Assembly: GCA_032717465.1 (NCBI GenBank)
Contig: CM064732.1
Coordinates: 37,515,924 to 37,579,923, forward strand
DNA from: Coenobita brevimanus
Lineage: Eukaryota > Arthropoda > Malacostraca > Decapoda > Coenobitidae
Reading direction: 5' to 3'
DNA: 64,000 nt
The translations under genes were made by a program, and so were the position numbers. Of the stretch, positions 23,541 to 34,608 are shown in pieces (position 1 is the stretch's first letter; every line of letters starts with the position of its first letter). The notes below the pieces were generated by a model. That model was given only the letters and a program-made list of their open reading frames with translations. It was not told the DNA's origin and made no database searches.

Positions 23541-25436
23541 ATGACTACCAACGTCTATGTACAGGAAGCTAAAGATATGAGGCTTACTGTCCCCGAGAAA
23601 ATAAAGGACTATGTCCTCTCTTGGTTTACTTACGAGCAGCAATCCAAGAATGATGCTCGTGAAGAGCGTCGAATTCAGCATGAGGAACACGAAAAAGAGC
23701 GCGAATACGAGCGAGAACAGCACGAGGAACGCGAGAGAGAATGTCAACACGAGCAAAAACAACACGAACTCGAGTTAGAACAACGTGAGAGAGAACGTGA
23801 ATACGAGCGTGAACAATGAGACAGAGAACAAGAACACGAACGTGCCGAGTGAGATGCACGCAAAAAACATGAACTTGAAATGTTGAAGCTCAGGCGAGAT
23901 TCCTTGGCTTCAGACACATCTGGTGCAGCTGGCCCAAGCTCCATGAGCACTCTCCCTGCACATGTCCTGGCGACCCCACACATCAAGCTTCCCCCATACA
24001 AGGAACGCGAGCGAATCGAGCCATCCATAGCTCGTTTTGAAGACATGGCTCAACTGTACCAGCTGGATGATGCAGCTAAGTGGCTTCAGTTTCTTAGCCT
24101 GTTTGAGGGCCCTGCTCTCGATATTCTCCACAGAATTCGTGGAGACAATCTCACGTATGAGATGATGATGGCCACACTCGTCAAAGCGTATGGTCTCACA
24201 GCTGACGACACCAAGAGTCAGTTCATGAGGGCGCATTTACAGGAAAAATAGACTGCCGTTCAGTTTCTTGACCGGCTTACTGCTTACTTAGATGAGTGGA
24301 TGGAGAAGGATGAAACTCCTTCCACACGTGAGGGCATAATTGACCTTATGCTGCGCACGCAGCCTGCCGAATTTATGGCTCAGCTTAAGATCTGCCAGGT
24401 AAAGGATGCCACCCAAATGGTGGAGAAGGCTGATGCATTCTTCACTGCCTATGGGTATCAAACTCGTAAGCAATACACCTGGAACAGGAAAGCTGATAAA
24501 TCTGGGAAACCATCTCAGACTGAACCCCAGCAACAAGGCTGTTCTCAGAATAATGGCCAAGATCCAAAATCGCAGAGGAAGGACCAGGGGCAAAACACCC
24601 AGAAACCTGAGTGGAAGGGGTACAACAGGTACCCTAACCAGCAGCAGTATCAGCCACGCAACCGACCATCGGGACTGTCGTTTTCAGCACCAGCTCAAGT
24701 GAATAGGAGGCAGGAGGTGAATGCAGCCTTCATTCCTCAGCAGCAGCACGGTGGTCACATCCCTACCAGTACGGGTACTCCCCCACAGTTCTCTAGTCCC
24801 ACAGCGACAGTGAACACTCAGCCTCAGGAGGTCAATGCTCCATCTCCCCCAACAGTGGGTACGACCCCTCAAGTATCTAATTCTCAGGGCACCATGTTTG
24901 CCGCATCATTTATTCAGCAGTCTCACCAATGGCTTGCTGCTTCCTCCACAGGCCCTCCCACAGATGACAGTGCATTCCTTGTTCAGCCAGGGTTTGTGGG
25001 AGACATTCCTGTGAAGGTCCTGAGAGACAACAGGTCCTCTGGTTGCTCTGTCAAGCAGAGTCTAGTTCGGCCTGAGGAGTATACAGGACGACAGATCCAA
25101 CCTAACCTTATTGATGGATCAGTGAGATTGTTCCCTGAGGCATGTATCCAGGTGGCATCTCCATTTTACACTGGTACGACACTCGTAGTTGTCATGCCAG
25201 AACCTTTGTTTGACCTTATCATAGGCAATATTCCCGGTGCCAAGGATAGTTGCACTGAAGATGACGCTACTCAGACTTCGGCTACAGTAACTCGAGCCAC
25301 GGCTGAGGCTCCAAACTGTGTCACCCCGGTGACCATTGAATCGCCGCAAGATCTGATATGTAGCCAAGTTGTTGTTCAAGAACAACATTCTGACCCGACA
25401 CTTGCACCGTGCGAAAGAAACAAAAGGGTAGAGTGA
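23541..25436 (+). pseudogene. gag: gag and protease of the RT-less element (three in-frame stops)
   Basis: One frame runs from the ATG at 23541 to 25436, broken by TGA at 23817, TGA near 23850 and TAG at 24249. Residues 35-110 form a highly charged coiled coil of EREYEREQHEE-type units. Next come a linker, a capsid-like domain (IARFEDMAQLYQLDDAAKW, LDILHRIRGDNLTYEMM, YGLTADDTKSQF), and a long Gln/Pro-rich region (24500-24950) without a zinc knuckle. The end resembles retropepsin, but where D-T/S-G is expected it reads RDNRSSGCSVKQSLV near 25025. The active site is therefore lost. The tail SATVTRATAEA and VVVQEQHSDPTL mirrors the protease-integrase linker of the Gmr1-like element. Confidence 0.8.
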
Positions 25437-25770
25437 TAAAGTATTCACAGGGAGGTCAAGCCAAGTTCATTCGCAAACTAGGACAGCTGTACCGTGAGTC
25501 ACGAACACCCCAGGACGAGGTTTGACTGCAGTTTGTCGCTTCCACCAAGTACCACCAAGCAGTGTTAGAATGGGGTCATTGTTCAGCCTCAGGAGGCCAC
25601 CTGGGTAAAAGGAAGATCCAGGGCCGTATTCGTGCTGACTTTTTCTAGCCAGGGATGGAACGAGAGATAGATAGTTTCCTGCGTTCCTGCAATGTGTGTC
25701 CACATACCACTAATCAGGGACATGTCCTTCCTGTGCCATTTGAAACCACACCCGTAATCTCTGAGTAAGT
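25437..25770 (+). pseudogene. Integrase zinc-finger remnant
   Basis: It follows the protease in a shifted frame. AKFIRKLGQLYRESRTP is the usual pre-integrase segment. Then come GHCSASGGHLGKRK, a stop in place of Trp before PGMEREID, and LRSCNVC, giving the HHCC histidines and cysteines. The catalytic core, RT and RNase H do not follow. Confidence 0.75.
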
Positions 25771-26090
25771 TGAGAGACAGGGCAGTGATGAAGTGGGTGC
25801 AGACCTGACGTCTCACCCGTTGGCCCCACAGGACACAGTATGTCCAGGGCCTGTACATACATATGTACCGTATTTTAAGAGGGAAGTTCGAGAACCCCAC
25901 AGAGACAGTCTGAGGCTGTGTATGAATTACCTTGTGGAACGTCTCGAGCTGTGGGCCTCTCAGAGGATTCCCAGAGAATGCACATTATCCACATGAGTGT
26001 TCACACCCATAGTGCGTGTTAAAATGTGACCTGCCCGAGATTGCATAGGGATTCTCAGCTTCCTGTCGTTAATCGTAAGTGTAGAGTTAG
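25771..26090 (+). other. Non-coding internal region of the RT-less element
   Basis: A 67-codon frame at 25793-25996 has no domain that I recognise. It may be residual pol. Confidence 0.4.
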
Positions 26091-26480
26091 TTTAACCAGT
26101 AAACTGGGTCCCTAGCGAACTGCAGCGTTTGATGTCCTGCACAGACACCTAGTCTTTTCGCCCATGACCACGTTCCCTGGTTAATTTATCGAATTGCAGC
26201 GTTTGATGTCCTGCACAAACGCCCAGTCTTTTTGCTAATTAGGTTTAGAGTTTAACCAGTAAACTGGGTTCCATTAGTGAATCGCAGCATGTGATGTCCT
26301 GCACAGACGCCCAGTCTTTTCGCTCATGACCACGTTCCCTGGTTAATTTACCGAATTGCGGCGTTTGATGTCCTGCACAAACGCCCAGTCTTTTCGCTAA
26401 TTAGGTTTAGAGTTTAACCAGTAAACTGGGTCAGTGTTTGATGTCCCGCAGAGACGCCTTGACTACGTTTCCTGGTTAAT
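26091..26480 (+). repeat. 161-bp tandem repeat inside the RT-less element
   Basis: TTTAACCAGTAAACTGGG starts units at 26091, 26251 and 26413 (spacing 160 and 162). Each unit holds two related half-units carrying GTTTGATGTCCTGCACARAC and CCCAGTCTTTT. About 2.4 units are present. Confidence 0.9.
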
Positions 26481-27039
26481 AATGTAAATAGTGTACTTTA
26501 TGTAACATAAGTACTGATTGCTAGGCAGAGAGAGAGAAATGACACTTTTGATGCTCCACCTTGATTGCTTTTGCAGGTGCAGCTGGCAGGTGCAGCATTG
26601 CCGTGCAGAATAGCTGATCGTCCCTGACGCATGCTGCCGCCTCTTCTCTTCTGACTCATCGTCATCATTTACTATTGACTTGCATTATGTAATTTTATAT
26701 GTAGGTACAGTTACAGCACAACTGTCACACCTACACCGTGTATTACATACATCATGCTACATAACAATTAGTTGTTAATGTAAATGTAGCGAACTTTTCG
26801 CTCAGTTTGACCTGAGTACAGGATTTTTCACTGTCGTCACGGAGTTTTTTCCTCAAGCTTGCTTCTATTAACGTAAATACGAGGTTTTTTCGTTCACTGG
26901 TGATTGTGACTTTCTCCTGTAGCAGGATAGCACACACACCACAGTGTGAATCTTGTGTGACTGAGTTAGGATTTATATGTATGTAAATTTAAAAAAAAAT
27001 TTCCTGAGGGAAAATAAAATTGATTTTGCTGGGGCGTAA
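26481..27039 (+). other. 3' untranslated region of the RT-less element
   Basis: AT-rich, no ORF of note. It leads into the 3' LTR. Confidence 0.6.
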
Positions 27040-28089
27040 TGTCACGAGTTGGCGCGATTCTCTATTTAAATAAACTCGTGACATTGAACTTTGGTGGGAA
27101 ACCGTGAATTCTAGTGAATTCCCATAAGTATCATTCAGTCAACCGCCACATATTCACCCGATCGGGAGTGTTTTCAATACAATTTTTCACTGTTTTATAA
27201 GTGATCGTCCTTGAGCGCGACATTAGTACTTCCGCTGAGTGATTTATTATTCCTTCCGTTAGCCGTTACCAGTTAGTGGCTGGCCGACACTCGCCTCTCT
27301 CTCACAATTTGAATTTAGTCAGGATTAGAGCATCGTGGAAGCAGGTTCGATTGGGCCCAGTCATAGAGCAGCGCCGCCGTTGTCCAGCGAGTTCCTGAAT
27401 TCCCACCTAGTGTGAACTGGCGAGAGGTTTAGCGTGTGCAGCGTCCTTCCTTAGCAATGACCCCCAGTCCATTCCGCTTAGCCCACTCTCTGACCAGTAT
27501 TTCTTTTTGTATTTTCCTAGGCTTAAGAGTTTAGCTTTTGAGTGAGCGAGTGAGTGTGTTCTCCTTATTTTGAATTCAATTTGAAACATGTAACTCATTG
27601 TAATCAATAAATTAACAGTTCTTTTTCTTGAGCTTAATGTAATGTAAACTCATGTTTTATTTCTCCACATTAAGCTTATTTCACTTATAGCTCCTGGTTT
27701 GCATAAACACTTTGCATTATTCATAACTGGTACTTAGGCCAGTCCTTTTTATTAACTTAAATCTGTTGTGCAACTTGGAGTTAATGCACCAGCAAGAACC
27801 TGCTTATCGTTCATAGCATTAGTTATTGATTGTCAGGGGTGGAGTCACTTTCTCGTGAGGCTAGCAGTACTAACAAACAGCATTTGTGAGTAAGTAGTCT
27901 CTGCTGTGTATTGCTGAGAAAGTAAATAAATTCTCATCCTTAGAGAATCAGTGAAGTAAGCCGGTATTAAATATCAATCATTGCTTGATTTTCACAAGTC
28001 AATTCCATCTCCATATTTACAACCAACACATTTAAAGTATTATTGAATATTATTCTTTAATACTGCACACTCCTAAAAACCCCGCGACA
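27040..28089 (+). repeat. 3' LTR of the RT-less element
   Basis: 1050 bp, homologous to 22148-23223. The start inverted repeat is perfect here: TGTCACGAGTT at 27040-27050 against AACTCGTGACA at 27073-27083. It follows GCTGGGGCGTAA, a weak purine tract. Confidence 0.93.
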
Positions 28090-28256
28090 GGGCTGATGGG
28101 TGGATGTGTTGGGATGGTGTGGGTGCATGGTAGAGTGTGTGGATGAGTGCCACTGTGGGTAGGCATGATGGGTAGCCCAGTGGGTGGCCAGGTGGATGGG
28201 CAGGTGGATGGGTGGGTGGGCTGAGTAGGTGGGTTAGTGGGAGGGTAGCAATAAAA
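28090..28256 (+). repeat. GGGTGG-rich low-complexity tract
   Basis: G/T-rich imperfect repeats (GGGTGGATG and variants), continuing the tract that ends at 22147 on the other side of the LTR element. Confidence 0.8.
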
Positions 28257-28800
28257 TAGGCCCATGATGTGAATAGTTCCATGGTGTCAACAGGTCCATG
28301 GCAGAAAGAGATTCATTTGGTAAGACAGGTCCATGAGGAATATGTCTTTGGGAAAAAGGGTCTAAGGAGAACATTGGTCCAGTAAGTATTTACAGGTCCA
28401 TACAGGGAAGCAAATCCATGGGAGGAAATAGTCAATGGGAGAACATGGGTCCAAGGGGGTAACAGGTCGATGGAGAAATATATCAGTGGAGAGAAAACAG
28501 TTCCATTGAAAAAAAAAAAAAAAAAAAAAGATCCATGGAGAGAAATAGGTCTATGGATGGAAGATAGGTCCATGGACGAAAAAATAAGTCCATGGTGTAA
28601 AACAGGTCCATGGTAATATACTGTAGATCCATTGGAAAAATAAGTCCATTGGAAAAGTAGGTCCATGGGGGATATATGTCCATTCGGGTAAGTAGGCCCA
28701 TAGGGAAAATTGGTCAAGGGGATTTATGTGTCCAAGGAGAAAAATAGGTCCCTTATTGAAAAAATTTGTCAATGCAGGACCAAGCCCCTGGGGGAGGAGG
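28257..28800 (+). repeat. Degenerate ~20-bp minisatellite
   Basis: The core AGGTCCATGG or AAGTCCATTGG recurs every 18-25 bases with A-rich spacers for over 500 bp, including an A-run at about 28508-28528. Minus-strand frames rich in GP, MDL and HG are artefacts of this repeat. Confidence 0.85.
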
Positions 28801-29161
28801 GGGAAATAGGTGGGTGAGGGTTGAAGCCCAGGGGGTGTAGCTGGAGACCGGTTTATGTACAGCATTCCTTAATATTCAACAGTAGGCAATTCAGTCCTTT
28901 CTCTCGGGACCTATAACTGAATTATTGCATTTCATCTCTTGCAAAATCCAATTCTTAGAAATCAGGTACGCTGAACAGACTCCATCTTTCTTTATCCCTT
29001 TTCAATTGCTGACTTCGTTCAAGGACCTTACTTGCAACATATGACATACTGCTGCCACGTTTGTGCGAGTTGGGGAGGGGGGGGGGAATCACCTGCAGCT
29101 CTTCTAAACAGGGTGAAAGCAAAGGCTTTTAATATCATCAACTCTTCTTACTGACTCCATT

Positions 29162-29206
<45 letters not shown>

Positions 29207-29810
29207 CGCCCAAATGCGCTATCTCTTTCCTTATACTATCGCAGCAATCATTAAATACATACTGCTCTTATTGAACACTATTTCAGTGATAACTAGTTCT
29301 GAAGTGTCTGCTTGTATCCCTCTCTAGATACGGCAAGCTTGCTGTTCGTATCAAGCAATGAGTCTCGCCCTTTTCTGCCCAACTCTCTAATGCAAGAGTT
29401 AACCAGTATTCTAAGTTCGTCATGTACGCAACTGGTTAACTTTGGGACTGTCTTTCTCAAACTGTATTTTCCTCTTCTTATGATCTCTGGTCTCGTGCCA
29501 TAAATGCAACGTGCTCAGGCGTCCTGAAATGAATGAGTCTTTACTTTGGCTCTCATTTGTTTATTTTTTTCTGGGAAGAGCAACTTTTCTGCACGTTTCC
29601 AACCTTTGCTTCTTTTCGTTTGTTGTCACTTTAAAAATTGTCTGTGAATTTGGACTGAGGTACTGTGCAGAGATACAATAGTATATTTTGATATTTTGGA
29701 GCTCTTAGAAAATTGATTGCTTACTCAGTCTGTAATCTACCATTGTGTTACTGTTTGGGTGAGCAAGCGGGAAGACTATGCTATACATAAAGCACATCAC
29801 TAAAACTTAG
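28801..29810. other. Unannotated interval with (TC)n and poly-G
   Basis: A G run lies near 29075-29086 and (TC)n at about 29168-29203. No coding or element signature was recognised. Confidence 0.6.
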
Positions 29811-30340
29811 TTATATTGGAAACCGCTAATGCCAAACTGAATCTACACACATCTTTGGAAGGCTTATGGAAAAGTAACAGGCATTATTTAACAGGTATTA
29901 CTTAAGTGACTTGTCTCAAAAGCCGGCACCATATTGCTGATAATGACAAAAAACTCAAACCATGGAAATTAATAAGCTACAGCTCATCTTCGTGCATCTC
30001 TGGAAAGCTTGGGAAAAATCAGTTAGTATTATGTGAATTATCTCAAAATTAGCAAACTTATTACTAACACAAAGCCAAATAGTGCCAAATTGAGTACAAA
30101 AAGTCAGTTATCTCAGAAACTGTTAAACCTACGGTGGATACACATGCATCCCTGGAAAGCTTAATAAAAAGTAATAGTTCAGTAGCTACTCAAACTTCGT
30201 CACTGTATTGCTAAAACTATAAAAAAAATAAAAAAAAGCGCCAAATTGAGCACTAGAATTGGGTTATATTATAAATTAATTAAATACACTTGACTACACA
30301 CATCATTCAAAAGCTTAGGGAAAAGCAATAGGTGTTACTA
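29811..30340 (+). repeat. ~150-bp satellite-like tandem repeat, four diverged units
   Basis: The block GGAAAGCTTrgGGAAAAgyAA occurs at about 29857, 30003, 30154 and 30308, spaced 146-154 bases. Each is followed by an ATTACT/GCCAAATTGAG-type segment and a TTATATTG/TTATCTCAGAAAC segment. No coding signal. Confidence 0.75.
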
Positions 30341-30528
30341 AAATTTTGTGCCTGGCGTCCTAAATATAGGACGGAAGTCGGGATTTTCAATGGTTAATAA
30401 AGGGGAGAACCCTGGGGTATGGACCTAAGACTTTTGCGATTGTAAGTGATAGGCAGAGGGCGGTATGGTTAGCCTCCTTCCCATAAAATCCCCCACCCAG
30501 GAGCCCTAGGCACAAATGGGTTAAAGTG
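30341..30528. mobile_element. Possible degraded MITE
   Basis: The left part TTTTGTGCCTGGCGTCCT and the right part, read in reverse complement as TTTGTGCCTAGGGCTCCT, form an imperfect inverted repeat, and both continue toward GGGATTTT. The right end adjoins TTAA. Just inside the left end is a perfect 7-bp hairpin CGTCCTA/TAGGACG (30358-30375). The left target site is not clear. Confidence 0.35.
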
Positions 30529-30846
30529 GCTTTCCCAAAACTCATATTACTCGTATGCGTTGATGTAAGATAAGTGGCCTGGCACACTTCTTTTAGGTAA
30601 AACAACATTAGCAAACTTACTTGGTAGAATACATTCTATAAATTCAAGTATGCACTTCTGTAACTTAACCCATCCCGTCTGGGTGACATGTATGCATGTC
30701 CTCCTGGGGCCATCCGGATGTCATGTTTACATGATCTAGTAATTCACGCCATTGTTCAAATACTCAGCTGATCATTTTCACCACCCGCACCTGCTGGCAA
30801 CCCCCCACACGCATCCCAGTCACGCTCCAGTTGCCTGCGTACCTCC

Positions 30847-33502
30847 TTGATGGATAGGCCTACGCATAAAGACATTCCTGTGTCCCGACCCTCGGCCACC
30901 CGCCCACACCGTCTGACATCCACTCCTATGAAGTCAAAAGGCCCTCGGAGGAAAGGCCTTAGTGATAGCGCAATAGGGAGGGAGTTAGATGTACCATTAT
31001 TGCCAATTGTGAGTGGGGAAAGTGACTCCTTTGAAGAACCAGACCTAGCCATGTTGAGTATGGAAAAATATGCGTCAGAGGAGGATAGTGACCGTGAATT
31101 CACCACTGTCTGGCAATATTTTCCATCTGCAGGATCATCAGCCTTTTCTGGTGATGAAGGATCAGATGTAGTTGATGATCCTGTCGGAGAAAGTGGCGGG
31201 GGAGGCAGAGAGTGAATGAAGCGAGGAGGCTGGCGGGAGGAGAAAATGCCTCAGGCTGAGCTGCCAGGCGGGAAAGTGGCGTAGGGTGGAATTTTCCACC
31301 CATACACTGTCACCAACACATTCACCCACATGGCCTGCATCACTTCAATCATCACCCCATGCATCACCACGCCAGCCTGCATCACTCCAGGCCTCACCAC
31401 ACTGACCTGCCTCACCACACCAACCTGCCTCACCATGTGCATCACCACACTGACCTGCCTCACCACCTGTATCACCACGCTGACCTGCCTCACTTCAGGC
31501 CTCACCACATGCATCACCTCGCCGACCTGCCTCTCTTCCAGCCTCACCAAACTGACCTGCCTCACCACGTGCCTCACCACGCCGACCTGCCTCATCCCCT
31601 GCATCACCACGCCGCCCTGCCTCACTTCAGGCCTCACCACGTGCCTCACCATGCCGGCCTGCATCATTACAGGCCTCACCACGCCAGCCTGCATCACTAT
31701 GGGCCTCACCATGCCGGCCTGCCTCACCACGTGCCACTTCATCACAACCTGGCCCATCTGGATATGTTGGTGCAGGTGCACGCCGGCAGGCACGTGCCCA
31801 CCGACACCTTTCACCAACACCATCACCACTATGATCATTGTCACCAGCACCATCATCTGCCTCATCTAGTGGTGAGTTGGCGGAATCGCCACCATGCCGC
31901 CATGCTGGGGGCTGTGGCACGGCACGGGGCAGGTCACGTGCACAGCAGGCAACCATGGACTGGCAGGTCAGAAACCTTTGTGTGGGAGGAAGGGACGGGG
32001 TTTCAGCCTGAAATACCTGTTTTTGATGACAAATGCAGGTGTGCAGCCAGAATTTCCCTGCAACAGAGCTTCTTCTGAAGTGGCCTTCTTCCTTGCTTTT
32101 TTCACAACAGCAGTGATGGAGTTCATTGTGAAAGAAGTGAACAGTTTCAGAGATTTCTGCTGCAGTTGGGCTGAAACCTCGCACGTGAGAGAGAGTGAGA
32201 AAATGAAGGAATGGACTGCAACGAGTGTTAGCGAAATGTATGTTTGACTAGGCTTGACAAGGTTGATGCCTCACGTTAGGAAACAACATACATGTTTACT
32301 GGCTCGTGGACGACGTTGCTGCGACGCCAGTATTCGGTAAGTATATGCCACGTGACCAGTATCTTGACATCTTGAGGTATCTACATTTTTCCACCAATAT
32401 GGGCCCACATCCGAACGATAGGCTGTGGAAAATTTGCTCGAGTCTAGAGATGATGAAGAAGAAATTTAGATCATTTTTCAGGCCACTTCAGAAGGCTGTT
32501 ATCAACGAGTCACTTGTTTTGTTCAGGGGACGTCTTGCTATCATTCAGTACATTCCATCTAAGAGACATCATTTTGGAATAAAGTTCCTTGTCTTGTGTG
32601 ATTGCAAGACTGGGTACGGGCTTGATTTCACTGTGTATACAGTGAGTGATGCGGTGTTGTTGAAGGACGACCTCCATGGTTTCTCTGGCTCTGTGGTCAA
32701 GAAACTAATGGACAGGTACTTCGGTGGCAACCATATCCTTTACACTGATAATTATTACGCAGCACCAAGTCTTGCAAAGTACCTGCAAGAACACCAAATT
32801 GGACCGTGAGGCACTGTCCGTGCAAAGAGGAAGCATTGGCCATCCTTTCCCAAAGGCACCATGAAAGGGGAGTGCAGGACCTTGCAATCAGGTAAACTCC
32901 TGGCAATTCACTGGCATGATAAGAGAATGGTGAATGTCCCCTCCACGGTCCATGAAGGTAGGTTGATTGACACAGGCAAGGTCGATAGAAGAACGAGGCA
33001 GCCAGTCTTCAAGCCTGATGCTGTTTTGGACCATAACATGAACATGCGACTCGTCGATAAATCAGATATGCAGATCGGCACAATCGACTGTCTGAGGAGG
33101 TGCTGTAAGTGGTATAAGAAGGCATTCCTATATGTACTGGACATCTCCTTACTGAATGCCTTCATTCTGTACAAGGAGGTTACACAGACCAGCACATCCC
33201 TCAGACAGTTCAAGAAGGATGTGATTTACGGCCTTCTGGAGAGGTCTGGACAGGTTATTCCTTACGTGAAACGTAGGCACAGTGTACAGTCCCTGCAGTC
33301 CAGGGACTACCTCAGCAGGCATTTCATGGATATCTTACCTCGTACACCTGCAAGCAAAGAAACCTTCCGGAGTTGCTTTGTTTGCGCTAATTCATCGCGC
33401 CGACCACAGAAACGACGTATGACGAAGTGGTGGTGTGCTGAAAGTGAGGTTGCACTGTGTACTGACTGTCTCTTTGATTTCCACGCAAAGGCCGAGTGGT
33501 AG
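30847..33502 (+). pseudogene. piggyBac transposase, frameshifted, with a catalytic Asp lost
   Basis: A cut-and-paste DDE-type transposase. An acidic N-terminal region (30847-31215) is followed by the minisatellite. Then come GFQPEIPVFDD near 32005, a frameshift near 32027, and EFPCNRASSEVAFFLAFF with VMEFIVKEVN. After another break, 32306-32809 and 32861-33502 lie in one frame with TGA at 32807. Core motifs are TPVFGKYMPRDQYLDILRYL, ESLVLFRGRL and YTDNYYAAPSL (second Asp present), then MRLVDKSDMQIG (third Asp present). The first catalytic Asp of IDES is Asn here (INES, near 32505). The C-terminal cysteine-rich domain is intact (CFVCANSSRRPQKRR ... CTDCLFDFHAK). Confidence 0.9.
31330..31735 (+). 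repeat. Minisatellite of alternating 18- and 12-bp units inside the transposase gene
   Basis: Units such as CTCACCACGCCGACCTGC (18) alternate mostly with CTCACCACGTGC (12), giving a 30-bp higher-order period over about 400 bp. All unit lengths are multiples of six, so no frame is disturbed, and three frames stay open across it. The plus frames are Thr/Cys/Leu-rich or His-rich. Confidence 0.9.
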
Positions 33503-33803
33503 GAGTCTGAGTATTGTAAATAAGTTAGTTTTGTACATACCGGTATGTTGTTTTTTGTTGAAAAAGATAGTATGATTTCATTGCTCTGCGTACATTTATG
33601 TGAATAATGGAGGCGGAAAGTATGTTTCATGATAAACTCAGCCTTATTTTATTTGGGAAACATTTGCTTATACAAAATTATGATGAAAAATTATAACTCA
33701 AAGGAAAGAGAAAGTCACAGTGGTAAGTATTTCCTTTTGTGGGCAGTACGTAAATGACTACCGGTACTTGGTTCACATTTTATTTATGTATTCATTTTTT
33801 TTC

Positions 33804-34006
33804 CAGTAGTACCTGTAGTGGTACTAGTAGTAGTAGTATGTGTAGCAGGTGTGGTAGTAATAGTAGTAGATGTGGTAGTTGTAATAGTAGTAGTTGTGGC
33901 AGTGGTAGTAGTACTTGTAGTAGTAATAGTTGTAGTATTAGTAGTAGTTGTTGTAGTGGTAGTTGTACTTGTACTAGTAGTAATAGTATTATTTCTAGGA
34001 GTTGCA
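33804..34006 (+). repeat. Imperfect (TAG/GTA)n trinucleotide repeat
   Basis: About 200 bases of GTAGTAGT-like sequence with TGTAGT and GGTAGT variants. The Ser/Cys-rich and Val-rich frames across it are artefacts. Confidence 0.9.
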
Positions 34007-34073
34007 ATACCCAGACTTCTACTCGATCACCAATGCCAGAACTGAGCAACAATCCCAGCCAAACATACATTTC

Positions 34074-34091
34074 CGTGTGTGTGTGTGTGTC

Positions 34092-34129
<38 letters not shown>

Positions 34130-34142
34130 TGTGTGTGTGTGT
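34074..34142 (+). repeat. (GT)n(GA)n(GT)n microsatellite
   Basis: GT run, about 14 GA units, then GT run. Confidence 0.95.
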
Positions 34143-34608
34143 CTGTAACGAAGACGAGCAGCGTGAGTTCAAGGTCGCAGCTACTGTGACCGGCCTTCAT
34201 TCATCCAATACGACCGATTATGGACAAATATTCACGGAGTCAGTGTTTGTAGTGTATTTTGGTGTCCTGAAAGTGTCATCGAAGTGATATAGCCTAAGTG
34301 TGGTGGGCCAGTGTAAGCCATTGTTGTGTCGCTGAACCTCCGCCACGCATATGGACACCGGCATAAAAACACCAAAAATTGCCCTCATTCCCCACTGACT
34401 CACTCTCCCTATCTGCACTTCACGGACTATCTGATGCCATCAACTTGAAGTCGAAGGACTGATGAGTAAAATGAAACCTTATTTGTTGCAATGGGTTATG
34501 TATTGACAGATATGAAACAGTAAAGATAGACGATTTTGCTGATTTCTGTCGGGTTTGCCCGGCTGTGGGGAGCGCTCGCGACAACATCTGCCGGACAGGA
34601 GGGGTTAA

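Larger units (their letters stand above)
22148..28089 (+). mobile_element. Older, RT-less LTR retrotransposon (Gypsy, probably Gmr1-like)
   Basis: A 5.94-kb element with LTRs of 1076 bp (22148-23223) and 1050 bp (27040-28089) and ends TGTCAC...GTGACA. A perfect 5-bp duplication GGGCT lies at 22143-22147 and 28090-28094. The LTRs differ at many sites and by an indel of about 18 bases, so this is clearly older than the element at 13.9 kb. The internal region has a primer site, gag, protease and an integrase zinc finger, then only non-coding sequence with a 161-bp tandem repeat. RT and RNase H are absent. The element therefore could not move on its own. Confidence 0.9.
30669..34604 (+). mobile_element. 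piggyBac transposon
   Basis: A 3.9-kb element bounded by TTAA at 30665-30668 and 34605-34608. The ends match as inverted repeats: left CCCATCCCGTCTGGG, right (reverse complement) CCCCTCCTGTCCGGC. It contains a piggyBac-family transposase in broken form, an in-frame minisatellite, and microsatellites in its 3' part. TTAA target and CCC termini are diagnostic for the family. Confidence 0.92.

Noticed and set aside
23526..23859. Hydrophobic minus-strand frames resembling membrane proteins
   Set aside because: They are antisense shadows of the Glu/Arg-rich gag coiled coil.
28313..28865. Pro/Gly/His-rich minus-strand frames
   Set aside because: They reflect the 20-bp GGTCCATGG minisatellite.
31251..31869. 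Overlapping ~200-codon frames on both strands
   Set aside because: Products of a 6-bp-multiple minisatellite. Only the neighbouring conserved blocks support a transposase.
30847..33502. Domesticated piggyBac host gene
   Set aside because: TTAA and matching inverted repeats are still present, and the coding region has frameshifts, a TGA and a catalytic change, so it is a decayed transposon.
33754..34287. Ser/Cys-rich frame resembling a structural protein
   Set aside because: It follows the (TAG/GTA)n repeat and (GT)n(GA)n microsatellite.
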